Of a DNA stretch of 45,742 nt, positions 1-8,356 are shown in pieces; the first letter of the stretch is position 1; the number at the start of each line of letters is the position of its first letter. The notes beneath the pieces are model-generated. The model did not search any database. It was not told the DNA's origin and saw only the letters and a program-made list of their open reading frames with translations. The translations under genes were made by a program, and so were the position numbers. Source of the stretch: Patescibacteria group bacterium (GTDB taxonomy: Bacteria > Patescibacteriota > Patescibacteriia > Patescibacteriales > GWC2-42-12); assembly GCA_028707005.1 (NCBI GenBank), contig JAQTVB010000008.1, forward strand, positions 1 through 45,742. The letters are read 5' to 3'.

Positions 1-42
1 GCTGACGGCAACGAATTCGGTCAAAGAGGAAAAATTAATTAA
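1..42 (+). CDS. tnpA: IS200-type transposase TnpA, C-terminal 13 residues (partial)
   Basis: The reading frame ends in GQRGKIN, exactly as the complete transposase at 17951-18385 does. The rest of the gene lies before the window. Nothing suggests it is broken; it is only cut by the window edge. Confidence 0.85.
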   Translation, partial: ADGNEFGQRGKIN

Positions 43-127
43 CATAACGAATGAGTGACCGGGCAATGACCGCCTTTTAGGCGGCCCCACTCATCAAGCC
101 ACCGCCTTTGGCGGGGGTGTTCTGACT
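1..127 (+). mobile_element. IS200-type element, 3' end (cut by window edge)
   Basis: These 127 bases are identical to 18344-18470, the 3' end of the complete IS200-like element later in the window. They include the last 13 codons of tnpA (1-42, stop TAA), a hairpin with CCGCC/GGCGG arms and the right-end hairpin (CCGCC-TTT-GGCGG). The shared sequence stops at position 127, which marks the right boundary. Identity over the whole overlap implies recent transposition. Confidence 0.9.
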
Positions 128-192
128 TTAAAACCGGAGATATGGTGGAAGTGGACGCGGACAAGGGAATAGTGAGGCTGATTAAAAAATAA
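128..192 (+). pseudogene. C-terminal remnant of a swivel-domain (PEP-utiliser) gene, cut by the IS
   Basis: Directly after the IS right end an open frame reads FKTGDMVEVDADKGIVR and ends LIKK-stop at 192. This is the C-terminal strand-turn of the swivel proteins found downstream. It is closest to the protein at 13836-15074, which has KTGDLVEVDADKGVVR. The gene body, including the catalytic histidine, is not in the window. The simplest reading is that the IS inserted into a seventh family member; the upstream part of that gene should lie left of the IS. Confidence 0.75.
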
Positions 193-215
193 ATTTACAT
201 TCATTTTTAAGCTAT

Positions 216-1625
216 ATGCAATTATCAGAATTTAAAAAGATTTTAAAGAAGCCTTGGTTTAAGCAAGTGGGCAACGCACACCCCCTGTTTATTCAATCGG
301 GGGCGCTATCAGGATTTTTACTTGAAAGAGAGCTTGGCTATTCAGGGTTTTACTTTTGGCATAAAGACGGTCAGGCTGAAATGAATTATTTGGAATCAGA
401 TTTAGAGAGAATTTGGCGGGCGATATTTAAAAAATGCGCCCAAAACGCCAGTTGGCTAAAAAAACAAAGAAGTTTGTATACTAAAAAATTTAATGAATTT
501 TCTTATGAAATAAAGAATCAAGAGAAGATTGATTATAAAAGATTATCTGACAGTTTGTTACTAAGGATATTTAAAAAAGCCGTCTGGGTTCAATGTTTTT
601 CAGTTGGACTCGGCCATTATTGCGAAGCAATCGGCACTCGCGTTGCTAGAGCGCTGGAAAAAGAATTAATTAAAAGCAATCACATTAAAATTGAAAACGA
701 TATATCACAGCGGCTATTGTCTCCGGTTAACGAGTCGTTTATTAGCAAGGAAGAAAGAGAACTGCATAAAATTAATCAATTATCAAAAGAGGCAAGAGTG
801 GTGGCTTTACGGCGTCATTGGCGAAAGTATTTTTGGATAAATAACAGTTATTTGGGTCAAGGTCGAGCGGATATGAGTTTTTTTCTTAAAAGGTTAAAAG
901 CTATGAAAAAAGATGAATTGCGAACTGTTCTGTCCAGGAAAGTGGTAAAAAATATTAAATTAACAAAAAAAGCTAAGATCATCGTGGCAATTTCAGAAAT
1001 TACCCATATTTGGCAGGATTTAAGGAAAGCTAATATTTTGAAGGCAATTGGACTTTTAGATAAGATAACCCATGAGGTTGCTCAAAGAATGGATATTCCT
1101 TTTTCAGAAATTGTGAACTTGACTCCGCTAGAGATTTTATCATTAAAAAATGTTTTTGATATCAAAAAATACGCGAGATTATTAAAAGAGCGTTCGGGCG
1201 GAGCATATTATTTTTTAACAAATTTAAATTCAGAGATAGTGGTTTCCGGGAAAAAAGCAAAAAGTCTTCAAGCGTTTGACGAAGAGTTAAATAAAGTTTT
1301 AAATATTTCCTCGGTTAATGGCCAAACGGCGCAGCCCGGATACGCCAAAGGCAGGGCTGTGATATGCAAATATATTTTTGAGATGAAAAAAGTTAGGCAA
1401 GGGGATATTTTAGTTACGGCCATGACCCGCCCGGAATTTATGCCCATAATTAAAAAAGCGGCGGCTATAGTAACCGATGAGGGCGGCATCACTTCTCATG
1501 CCGCTATAATTTCACGGGAGCTCAAGACGCCTTGCGTTATAGGCACGAAGATTGCTACCAAAGTTTTTAAAGACGGCGATTTAGTGGAAGTTAACGCTAA
1601 TAAAGGAGTAGTGAAAAAATTATGA
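216..1625 (+). CDS. Orphan phosphohistidine swivel-domain protein (P1)
   Basis: 469 residues. Residues about 370-469 form a PEP-utiliser mobile (swivel) domain: EGGITSHAAI carries the presumed phosphohistidine H428, followed by the usual RELKTPCVIGT and DGDLVEVNA strands. In PEP synthase, PPDK and rifampin phosphotransferase this domain shuttles a phosphoryl group between an ATP-grasp domain and a second active site. Neither partner domain is present. The N-terminal 370 residues are mostly helical and contain FWINNSY (about 207) and WQDLRK, which recur in the sister proteins and resemble the linker region of PEP-synthase-like enzymes. The ATG at 216 has no clear Shine-Dalgarno site. The stop overlaps the next start (ATGA), so translation is probably coupled. 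Phosphoryl donor and acceptor are unknown. Confidence 0.85.
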   Translation: MQLSEFKKILKKPWFKQVGNAHPLFIQSGALSGFLLERELGYSGFYFWHKDGQAEMNYLESDLERIWRAIFKKCAQNASWLKKQRSLYTKKFNEFSYEIKNQEKIDYKRLSDSLLLRIFKKAVWVQCFSVGLGHYCEAIGTRVARALEKELIKSNHIKIENDISQRLLSPVNESFISKEERELHKINQLSKEARVVALRRHWRKYFWINNSYLGQGRADMSFFLKRLKAMKKDELRTVLSRKVVKNIKLTKKAKIIVAISEITHIWQDLRKANILKAIGLLDKITHEVAQRMDIPFSEIVNLTPLEILSLKNVFDIKKYARLLKERSGGAYYFLTNLNSEIVVSGKKAKSLQAFDEELNKVLNISSVNGQTAQPGYAKGRAVICKYIFEMKKVRQGDILVTAMTRPEFMPIIKKAAAIVTDEGGITSHAAIISRELKTPCVIGTKIATKVFKDGDLVEVNANKGVVKKL

Positions 1626-3109
1626 AAAAATTCAACAATTTCAACCTAAGTTTGATTAAAAATAAGCAATGGTACCATCAAAGATTTGATGGTTGCCCGA
1701 TGTTTATTTTCCCGGTAGCGGAGGCGGAGACTAGGAGAGAAAAGCGAAAACCAAGAGGAACTGAAGCTAAAATTCGCGTTTGTTTTTTTGATTCAGGTAA
1801 AGCCGATTGGTATTTAGATATGGCTGACATAAAAAGGGGCGCCAACGCTATTATCAGACTGACAAAAAAGCAGCCGAATATTTCCGATATATTATTGCGT
1901 CGTTGGCGTAAAGACGAAAAACGATTTGAAGATTTTTTTTGGCAAGAATTTCCAAAAATTAATTTGAGACGGATTAATGATCATGAGCTAATAGAACTTT
2001 GGCAAAAAGAGCACGCGCTTTTTCTTGAAAGATTCACTTCATCGTCAATTATTGATCATTTCGCATTAGGGACAGACCAATATATCGGCGATCTCTTGCG
2101 TAGAGAAGCGTCAAGGCTTAAAAAATATCAAAAAGAATCTGATTATACAAACATTTTTTCTATTTCTACCGCTCCAACGAGGCAGTCATTTATTAATCAA
2201 GCCGAAATTGATCTTTTGAAAATAGTCACTGGGGAAGTAAAGGAAAGTTTAAGAGATTTTTCTAAGAGATATTTTTGGATAAAAAATAATTATGTGCTGG
2301 CCCAAATTCTTTCCGAGAAAAATTTTAGAGAAGAGATCAAGGCCTGGAAAGCTAGCGGAAAAGATTTAAAGACAGAATTTAGGCGTATAGAAAAAACGCC
2401 ACGGATAAATCAGCAACGTAAAGAAGCGCTTTTTAGAAAATATAATTTTTCTCCGTTACTAAGGACTTTGATTAAAATATCGGACGATTTTACCTGGTGG
2501 CAAGATGAACGCAAAAAATCAACTTATTTTAACATCCACATGGGCTGCGAAATTTTAAAAGAAATATCAAGAAGAAAAAGGTGCAGTATAGAAGAACTTA
2601 AATATCTTTTACCAAATGAACTGTCTGGGTTTGTTTCGGGCATGGGACCGACCAGAAAGCAGCTTGAGGCGAGAATCGGCTTTTCTGCCATAATCGGTAC
2701 TGAAGAGCAGAATCAAGTTTTAACCGGCCAAGAGGCTAAACATCTTAGGAAGATAATGTTTGGGCGGAAAATTCAGAAAAAAGTCACAGATTTTCGCGGA
2801 CTTTCGGCGTCAACCGGCAAGGCGATTGGCCGAGTGAAAATTGTTCGTTCGGCGACTGAGGTGGCGAAAGTTAAGCAAGGTGATATATTAGTAGCGGTTA
2901 TGACCCGGCCGGATTATGTCGTAGCCATGAAAAAGGCCGCGGCTATCGTAACTAACGAAGGCGGTATCACTTCTCATGCCGCGATCGTTTCGCGCGAGCT
3001 GGGCATTCCCTGCATCATCGGCACAAAAATTGCCACCGAAGTTCTAAAAGATGGCGACTTAGTGGAAGTCAACGCCAACCATGGCTGGGTGAGGAAGTTA
3101 AATAAATAA
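1622..3109 (+). CDS. Orphan phosphohistidine swivel-domain protein (P2)
   Basis: 495 residues, the longest of the six. The C-terminal swivel domain has NEGGITSHAAI (H452) and RELGIPCIIGT. The helical N-terminal part repeats the sister motifs FWIKNNY and WWQDERK, the latter followed by a helix and a YLLPNEL segment much like the linker of PEP-synthase-like proteins. No Walker, ATP-grasp or PEP-binding barrel motif is visible. The start overlaps the stop of P1 by 4 bases, and the next gene follows after 29 bases. It is clearly a paralogue of P1, but the N-terminal halves are strongly diverged, which suggests different partners or substrates. Confidence 0.85.
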   Translation: MKKFNNFNLSLIKNKQWYHQRFDGCPMFIFPVAEAETRREKRKPRGTEAKIRVCFFDSGKADWYLDMADIKRGANAIIRLTKKQPNISDILLRRWRKDEKRFEDFFWQEFPKINLRRINDHELIELWQKEHALFLERFTSSSIIDHFALGTDQYIGDLLRREASRLKKYQKESDYTNIFSISTAPTRQSFINQAEIDLLKIVTGEVKESLRDFSKRYFWIKNNYVLAQILSEKNFREEIKAWKASGKDLKTEFRRIEKTPRINQQRKEALFRKYNFSPLLRTLIKISDDFTWWQDERKKSTYFNIHMGCEILKEISRRKRCSIEELKYLLPNELSGFVSGMGPTRKQLEARIGFSAIIGTEEQNQVLTGQEAKHLRKIMFGRKIQKKVTDFRGLSASTGKAIGRVKIVRSATEVAKVKQGDILVAVMTRPDYVVAMKKAAAIVTNEGGITSHAAIVSRELGIPCIIGTKIATEVLKDGDLVEVNANHGWVRKLNK

Positions 3110-3138
3110 GGTAATTTTTAATTGAATTAATTAAATTC

Positions 3139-3846
3139 ATGGATAAAAAATTTCCCATTTTAAAAATTATTTCAACCGCCTCCGTTGTTTTGCACGAATA
3201 TACCGATCCCGAACGGATAAAGAGATTGAGAAACAGATTTTTAAAAGGTAAGTTTATGCGCAATCCTGTCTTGGCGACTAAGCTGAAGAGTGGTAAATAT
3301 TTAATATTAGATGGCGCAAATAGGGTAACGGTGTTTGATCAGTTAAAAATTAAGCACATTGTCGCTCAAATTGTTGACTATAAAGAACCGTTCGTAAGTT
3401 TAAAAACTTGGAATCATTTGATTTGCGACCAAATATTTAAGAAATACTATACGCAACAGGTTAAAAAGTTTAAAACAAACGAGATTGAAGCAATCAGCAA
3501 TTTTGTTAATTTATATAAGGGCCGTTTTAAATTTTATAGAGTGCTAGAAAATAATTTTGACATTGTAAAGCGGCAATATAAGAACGCGGTGTGCTTGACG
3601 GTTTTTCCAAAATTTCAAATGATGGACATCGTGAAATTTGTGCTAAACGGGAAAATGGTTCCTTCTGGCATAACCCGGCACTTAATCAACGGCCGGGCGC
3701 TTAGACTAAATGTTCCATTGCAGCTTTTGAAAAACCGACAATCTTTAGCTAAGAAAAATTATTGGCTCGCTCGGCAGATCAGTAAAAAAGTTAAAGCCAA
3801 TCAAGTTCGTTATTATGCCGAGTCGGTTTTTCTATTTGATGAATAA
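3139..3846 (+). CDS. SbnI/SerK-like protein (ParB/sulfiredoxin fold), putative free amino-acid kinase
   Basis: 235 residues. The N-terminal half has the layout of the ParB/Srx-fold serine kinases SbnI and SerK: LHEYTDPERIKRL with E20, then LILDGANR with D58 and R62, then VAQIVDYKEP and a TWNHLI segment. In that family an acidic residue early in the protein and the DGxxR loop are catalytic, and free L-serine is phosphorylated to O-phosphoserine. The C-terminal half (about 100-235) is helical with no recognised domain. It sits in the swivel operon, 29 bases after P2 and 59 bases before the PTA-like gene. The fold call is fairly sure. The substrate is inference, and a ParB-like DNA-binding role is less likely because no helix-turn-helix follows. 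Confidence 0.65.
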   Translation: MDKKFPILKIISTASVVLHEYTDPERIKRLRNRFLKGKFMRNPVLATKLKSGKYLILDGANRVTVFDQLKIKHIVAQIVDYKEPFVSLKTWNHLICDQIFKKYYTQQVKKFKTNEIEAISNFVNLYKGRFKFYRVLENNFDIVKRQYKNAVCLTVFPKFQMMDIVKFVLNGKMVPSGITRHLINGRALRLNVPLQLLKNRQSLAKKNYWLARQISKKVKANQVRYYAESVFLFDE

Positions 3847-3905
3847 AATTTCTCGCCGTGGTTTATTTGGCGGAGCAATTAGCGGTTTATTATTAAAGTA
3901 TTTAC

Positions 3906-4754
3906 ATGACAAACAATCAATCATTAGGAGAGATTCCTAAAAAATTTCTTGAGCAAGCGAAAAAACAAAAACGCAAAATAGCGATAGGGATTATGCGTCC
4001 GATCGCCGAAACAGTAGAAAGTCTTAGGCGAGCATCGGAATTTGCCAATCTTATCGTTGTCGGAGCCAAAATTCCCGGTTTTGAGAATTTAGTAGAAGAG
4101 GATCAGGATCAAGCCAGCCGAGTTTTAATTAAGCTTTTAAAAGATGGAAAGGTTGACGGAATCGTTCGGGGACAGGTAAAAGACTCTTTTACATTAGATG
4201 AATTTCATAGGCAGTTTAGTCGCCAACCGCTACCGAGTAATCGAAAAGTCTGTCCCTGCGTTTTATCTAAATTAGATTATTGTTTTGTTGTGGGTACCTG
4301 TTCTATCTATCAGGGCATGACTTTAGAAGATAAAATTTTTGAAGCCGAGAGATTGATTCGTTATCTTAGAGAAGAATTTAAAATTGAGCCGAAAATCGGC
4401 ATTATGTCTAGCTTGCGCCCAACCAGCCATCATGGGAATTACCCGGAATTAGACCGCGTAGCGGATTTAAATACGAAGTTTTGTGAGTATTTAGTGTCCA
4501 AGGGTTTAGAAGCCAAAGAATATTATTTTGAATACGAAACCGCAGTTTGGGAAAAATGTAATCTGATTTTTCCGGCTACCGGATTAGTCGGCAACGCCTG
4601 GCTAAAAGCTTTAATATATTTGGGCGATTGGAACATGATTGCTTGTCCTTACGTGGACTTAGGAGTTATTTATGAGGACGGCTCTAGAAATGAAAAAGAT
4701 TTTTTCTGGCACATTGTGCACGCCGTCGCCATGGCTAACAGTGATAAAAAATAA
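3906..4754 (+). CDS. Phosphotransacetylase/MtxX-like protein
   Basis: 282 residues. The pattern IAIGIMRPIAETVESLRRA, FANLIVVG and then DGKVDGIVRGQVKDS is like the phosphate acetyl/butyryl transferase fold, and in particular like MtxX (methanogen marker 4), a relative of unknown activity. The middle has SSLRPTSHHGNYPELDR, a histidine-rich loop that may bind phosphate or metal; the end has GNAWLKALIYLGDWNMIACPYVDLG. No methanogenesis gene is nearby, so the methanogen label should not be transferred. It is followed after 10 bases by the M29-like gene. The family assignment comes from recalled motif patterns and needs a profile search. Confidence 0.45.
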   Translation: MTNNQSLGEIPKKFLEQAKKQKRKIAIGIMRPIAETVESLRRASEFANLIVVGAKIPGFENLVEEDQDQASRVLIKLLKDGKVDGIVRGQVKDSFTLDEFHRQFSRQPLPSNRKVCPCVLSKLDYCFVVGTCSIYQGMTLEDKIFEAERLIRYLREEFKIEPKIGIMSSLRPTSHHGNYPELDRVADLNTKFCEYLVSKGLEAKEYYFEYETAVWEKCNLIFPATGLVGNAWLKALIYLGDWNMIACPYVDLGVIYEDGSRNEKDFFWHIVHAVAMANSDKK

Positions 4755-4764
4755 AAACACTAAT

Positions 4765-6087
4765 ATGACAAAGATTGAACAACCGGCGAAATTTGAACAG
4801 TTAGCGCAAGCTTTCGCCGACCAGGAGTTTAACCCGGCGGAAAACGAACAACATGAAAAATTACGGCAAGTGGCGCGTAATATTTTGGATTGTTTTGATT
4901 GGCAACCGAGCAAAGAAGATTTTCTATTGATCACCGATACGAAAGTCATGAGAGATAACCCAATAATGATTAAGGCTTTGGAACATGAACTAAAACAACA
5001 ATTAGATGAAGCCCAGCAGCAGCATAAAAAAACCGGACGATTTCAAACGCGCGTCGTTGAAGCTTCGCCTAAATCGGCCGCTCCTTTGGGCGAATCAATC
5101 GGCGAAGCCATGCGAAATAAGCCAGTATTGATTTTAACGTCAATGTCTCGCTCGCATTCTCGTGAAACCGGCACAGCGCTCCGTGGCGCGCCGGAAACAT
5201 CTAAGAAAGATTATGAAACCTTACTGTCAAGCGATGATTTAAGCGAGTTAGCCAATAGTTTAACGGATGAAAGTGGGGAAATTAATGAGGAGGCTTGGCT
5301 GAAGTTGAAACAATTAGCTAAAAAACGGCGCTCCAGAATGATTTCAATCACTAAAGGCCATAATCCTTATAATATTTTGACCGAAGGGGCGGCGTTAGAA
5401 AAAACCGGAATTTTGCGGGAACGAGCGGATAATGTTAAGCAGCTTATGCGCGATGTTGAAAAAGTCCATATTACTACACCTATAGGAACTGATTTATGGT
5501 TGAAAGTCCGTCCGGATTTAGAAGAAATTGAAGACGGCCGGGTTAATAAACCGGGCGCGGCGGCTAATTATCCGATTGGTGAATGGTCTTGCTCGCCGGA
5601 TTGGGAAGGATCGTCCGGCGTATTAGTGGTTGACGGCCCTTGCGGAGGAAATATTAATCAACACATTTTAGATAAAGGTAAACCGTTGAAATTGGATATT
5701 AAAGATGGTCAAATTATTAATTCTACCGGCGGAGCTGAAGCTTTAGAAATGTGGCGTTCTTATTTGAATAGCGGAAATAATGAAAAAAATCATGCTTACA
5801 GATTGGCTGAACTGGGGATAGGCACAAACAGCCACGCTTTAGAGAAAAAGCCGCGAGAGTGGTGGGGGTCAAGTGAGGGTGAAAAAAAATATGGCACTTG
5901 CCATATCGCAGTTGGCAGTAATGGCCTGTTTGGCCGGGAACCAGATGATCCGAATTTTAATTCAGCTACTGTGCATTGCGACATGGTGTTGGGATTAAAT
6001 CCGGGCGGAGAAGTGACCATTGAATGTGTTAAAAAAGACGACAGCCGTTTTTCTTTAATTGAAGATGGGCAGGCTGTCGGTTATTAA
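4765..6087 (+). CDS. M29 (aminopeptidase T-like) metallopeptidase family protein
   Basis: 440 residues from the ATG at 4765. An upstream in-frame ATG at 4672 would overlap the previous gene by 83 bases and is unlikely. The C-terminal half shows the M29 order of metal-ligand motifs: YPIGEW (E273), AELGIGTN (E349), GTCHIAVG (H380) and VHCDMVLG (H404, D406). The N-terminal half has the typical helix-rich start and an ILTSMSRSHS segment. The family are dimeric metal-dependent aminopeptidases, though many homologues sit in biosynthetic clusters with other roles. Position in a tight operon with swivel and kinase-like genes (5 bases to P3) suggests a specialised amidohydrolase or peptidase here rather than general turnover. 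Confidence 0.7.
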   Translation: MTKIEQPAKFEQLAQAFADQEFNPAENEQHEKLRQVARNILDCFDWQPSKEDFLLITDTKVMRDNPIMIKALEHELKQQLDEAQQQHKKTGRFQTRVVEASPKSAAPLGESIGEAMRNKPVLILTSMSRSHSRETGTALRGAPETSKKDYETLLSSDDLSELANSLTDESGEINEEAWLKLKQLAKKRRSRMISITKGHNPYNILTEGAALEKTGILRERADNVKQLMRDVEKVHITTPIGTDLWLKVRPDLEEIEDGRVNKPGAAANYPIGEWSCSPDWEGSSGVLVVDGPCGGNINQHILDKGKPLKLDIKDGQIINSTGGAEALEMWRSYLNSGNNEKNHAYRLAELGIGTNSHALEKKPREWWGSSEGEKKYGTCHIAVGSNGLFGREPDDPNFNSATVHCDMVLGLNPGGEVTIECVKKDDSRFSLIEDGQAVGY

Positions 6088-6092
6088 CAAAA

Positions 6093-7487
6093 ATGTCTAA
6101 CTTTAAAACAATCGAGCTGGAACAATGGGGGCCGATTGACGCTCGGCCTCTGTATCAGTCTTTTTGGTTTATTGCTTCGGTAAAAAATTCATTTTGGCCC
6201 CGGATGATAGCGATCTATGATCATGATCGGTCAATTTTTTATTGGCATAAAGATGAAATGCAGAGAGCTGGAGAGAAAGCTTTAGGGGAGATATTCAAAT
6301 CAGCCAAATGTCGAAAGCTATGGCGTAAATACTTTAAGATTGTTGAGTCAATGCAAATTCTCGCGCGAAAAGGCTCGGTGCCGGTTGGAACATGGTATGA
6401 TTATTTGAATTTATTATGGCGTATTACTTTTATCATCGAGTCCGCTAATTTCGCCGCGCCCGATTATCTCAAAAAGAAAATAGAAAAGTTAGTACCGAAA
6501 GAAGAGCTTGATAAAGTTTTGGAAATAATGCTCGCGCCGGAGAAGCTAAGCTTTCATCAATTAAGCGAGCTGGAATTACTGCGCGCTAAAGATTTTACAA
6601 AATACGCGCGCCGATGGTATTGGGTGGAAAATAGTTATTATAAAAGTAAAATTCTATCAGCGGATTATTTTAAATCTCAAATAAAATTTTCCGGAAAGAA
6701 GGCGAGACAAGCAAAGATAAAGAAAATTTTAAGCTACGCGGAAGAAGTTAAACGCAAAAAAGCTTTGGTCATAAAGAAATATCATCTGCCAAAAGAAATT
6801 ATAAGACAGGCGTCAGCCATGACTTTTTCCATTTGGTGGCAAGATCACCGTAAAAGAATTATTTTATGGTCGAATAGCATCACTGATGAAATAAACAAAA
6901 AATTAAGTCATCGATTTAAGATCTCTGAAGATGAACTAATGCATTATACGGCCGAGGAGTGGGTGAAGTTAGGAGAAAAAAACATCATAGTAGCAAAAAA
7001 AATCATCAAGGAAAGAAAAAAATACGCGGTTTTTGAATTTTTAGAAGATAATTTTAAATTATATTACGGTAAAAGGGCGAGAAAAATTATCAACAAATGG
7101 TTGCCCAAAGAGAAAAAGTTGAATAAAAATGAATTTTTGCGAGGCATAGTGGTGAGCGCCGGCCAAGCGGGAAAAATCAGGGGTAGAGTCCGCGTTCTGT
7201 ATTCGCCGCGTTTCGCTAATAAAATGAAAGCAGGGAATATCCTAGTCGCGCCCATGACTTCACCGGATTTTATTGTTGCCATGCGCCAGGCCAAAGCGAT
7301 TGTCACGGACGTGGGCGGATTAATGTCGCATGCCGCCGTGGTGTCGCGCGAGCTCGGCATTCCCTGTATAGTTAATACTAAAATCGCCACTAAAGTTTTG
7401 CATGACGGCGATTTAGTGGAAGTGGACGCCGAACGGGGGATTGTTAAAATAATAAAAAATTCTGGATTCCCGCCTACGCGGGAATGA
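6093..7487 (+). CDS. Orphan phosphohistidine swivel-domain protein (P3)
   Basis: 464 residues. The swivel domain has DVGGLMSHAAV (H413), with Met where the relatives have Thr before the S-H pair, and RELGIPCIVNT. The N-terminal region has YWVENSY and WWQDHRK in the same order as P1 and P2. It is the last gene of the operon that starts at 216. The C-terminus is odd: after IVKIIKN the frame runs into a palindromic repeat and adds SGFPPTRE before stopping at 7485-7487, so the normal end (usually IKRK or similar) has been replaced. Confidence 0.85.
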   Translation: MSNFKTIELEQWGPIDARPLYQSFWFIASVKNSFWPRMIAIYDHDRSIFYWHKDEMQRAGEKALGEIFKSAKCRKLWRKYFKIVESMQILARKGSVPVGTWYDYLNLLWRITFIIESANFAAPDYLKKKIEKLVPKEELDKVLEIMLAPEKLSFHQLSELELLRAKDFTKYARRWYWVENSYYKSKILSADYFKSQIKFSGKKARQAKIKKILSYAEEVKRKKALVIKKYHLPKEIIRQASAMTFSIWWQDHRKRIILWSNSITDEINKKLSHRFKISEDELMHYTAEEWVKLGEKNIIVAKKIIKERKKYAVFEFLEDNFKLYYGKRARKIINKWLPKEKKLNKNEFLRGIVVSAGQAGKIRGRVRVLYSPRFANKMKAGNILVAPMTSPDFIVAMRQAKAIVTDVGGLMSHAAVVSRELGIPCIVNTKIATKVLHDGDLVEVDAERGIVKIIKNSGFPPTRE

Positions 7488-7489
7488 CA
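7461..7489. repeat. Palindromic repeat (GGATTCCCGCC...GCGGGAATGACA family)
   Basis: A short inverted repeat (ATTCCCGC/GCGGGAAT) ending AATGACA. The same family occurs at 18630-18660, 25190-25206 and 45230-45293. Here it overlaps the 3' end of P3 and supplies its last codons. Confidence 0.75.
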
Positions 7490-7492
7490 AGA

Positions 7493-7566
7493 TATAAAAA
7501 GAGCGAGGAGCGGAAAGTAGAGAGAGGCGCATTGTGCGCGTCTCTTTTGCTTTTCCGCGTCCTCGC
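7493..7566 (-). terminator. Long hairpin terminator of the leftward gene 7592-8098
   Basis: Read on the minus strand, a long imperfect stem (GCGAGGA near 7503 pairing with TCCTCGC at 7560-7566, with a further GGCGC/GCGCG stem inside) is followed by CTTTTTATA. This is a good Rho-independent terminator for leftward transcription. Confidence 0.75.
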
Positions 7567-7591
7567 TTCGACTGAAAGTGCGGTTGGCCGT

Positions 7592-8098
7592 TTAGGTCGC
7601 GGCGGCTTTTGGGATGAGCTCCGTGATGGTTATGTTGCTGATCAGGGGTTGGTCCTCAAAAGTGAGGCGGTAGGCCGCGCCGAGTTTGTTTTCAGGGAAC
7701 CCAAATATCGTTGGGCAGGAAGGACTGGCGCAGATGACAGTATCGCTCGGCACATTGTTCAGGAGATTAAGCAGCGCCGGCGTGCCATATTCCGTGGTTG
7801 TGCAGGCGAAACGAGGTATGACTGTCCCGTCGGCCAACCTAACGGATACACTCTATCCTTCTCCCACAAAAAAGGTTTCCGGTCCGCCGACAATCGCGTT
7901 CCATTCAGTCCTCAGGCCGGAGAAGCCAAGGAGTCTGCGCGTCTCCAGATGGGACAGGCCGGTGCCGCAGACGACAAGCGGTGGGTTGTTTGGGACAAGC
8001 TTTTGCAGTTTTTTTATTTGGTCAACCCCCTCAATTCTCAGGGGTGGGTTTGCTCCTTCGCACAGTTCCCCGTGCGTAACGATATAGACTTTTTTCAT
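7592..8098 (-). pseudogene. Histidine-phosphatase (phosphoglycerate mutase-like) gene with an in-frame TAG
   Basis: The leftward frame starts MKKVYIVTHGELCEGANP and stops at TAG (7853-7855). It then continues in the same frame, with no shift, for about 85 codons (SVSVRLADGTVIPRF...) to a stop at 7592-7594. Together they make about 167 residues. The start resembles the histidine phosphatase superfamily (VxRHGE..., here THGE), and VVCGTGLSHLETRRLL resembles the following helix. TAG ends many other genes here, so read-through is not expected. The intact flanking frame and terminator suggest a recent nonsense mutation or a sequencing error. The Arg-to-Thr change in the RHG motif means even the intact form may not be a phosphatase. 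Confidence 0.6.
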
Positions 8099-8247
8099 AA
8101 TTATGTTTTTGTTTTTCTCAATGCCGAATTAAAAATTAAAAATATTTTTTAACTCTTAATGCGGCATTCAGTTTTGGTTTTTAAAGGTTCAATTAATAAA
8201 TCATGGTAGCATAAACAAAAAAATATGTCCAGAATCTCGGCAAACCC

Positions 8248-8276
8248 TTGCGTATTTTTTCAATAGTACTTATAAT
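8248..8276 (+). promoter_or_regulatory. Sigma70-type promoter of the homospermidine synthase gene
   Basis: TTGCGT (8248-8253), a 17-base spacer and a perfect TATAAT (8271-8276). The predicted start near 8283 leaves a leader of about 74 bases. The region 8100-8247 is AT-rich and contains an AATGCCG/CGGCATT inverted repeat; no other gene is seen. Confidence 0.8.
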
Positions 8277-8356
8277 TTAAGGGTGGGACGATTAAAAAAT
8301 ATTTTTTATCATCTCAATGAAGTTTAAATATTTCTTAATCAATTAAATTGAAATTT

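Noticed and set aside
3906-4754. Methanogenesis gene (MtxX similarity)
   Set aside because: Only a fold-level similarity is visible, and nothing else in the window points to a methanogen; F-type ATP synthase, GroESL and bacterial promoters point to a bacterium.
7592-8098. Recoded stop codon (alternative genetic code)
   Set aside because: TAG ends tsaC, atpG, parA and others, and TGA ends P1 and atpB, so neither codon is generally reassigned.
7484-8152. Long rightward open frame of 222 codons (and another at 7686-8087)
   Set aside because: It lies opposite the histidine-phosphatase-like gene, reads through the terminator hairpin and has no recognisable protein pattern.
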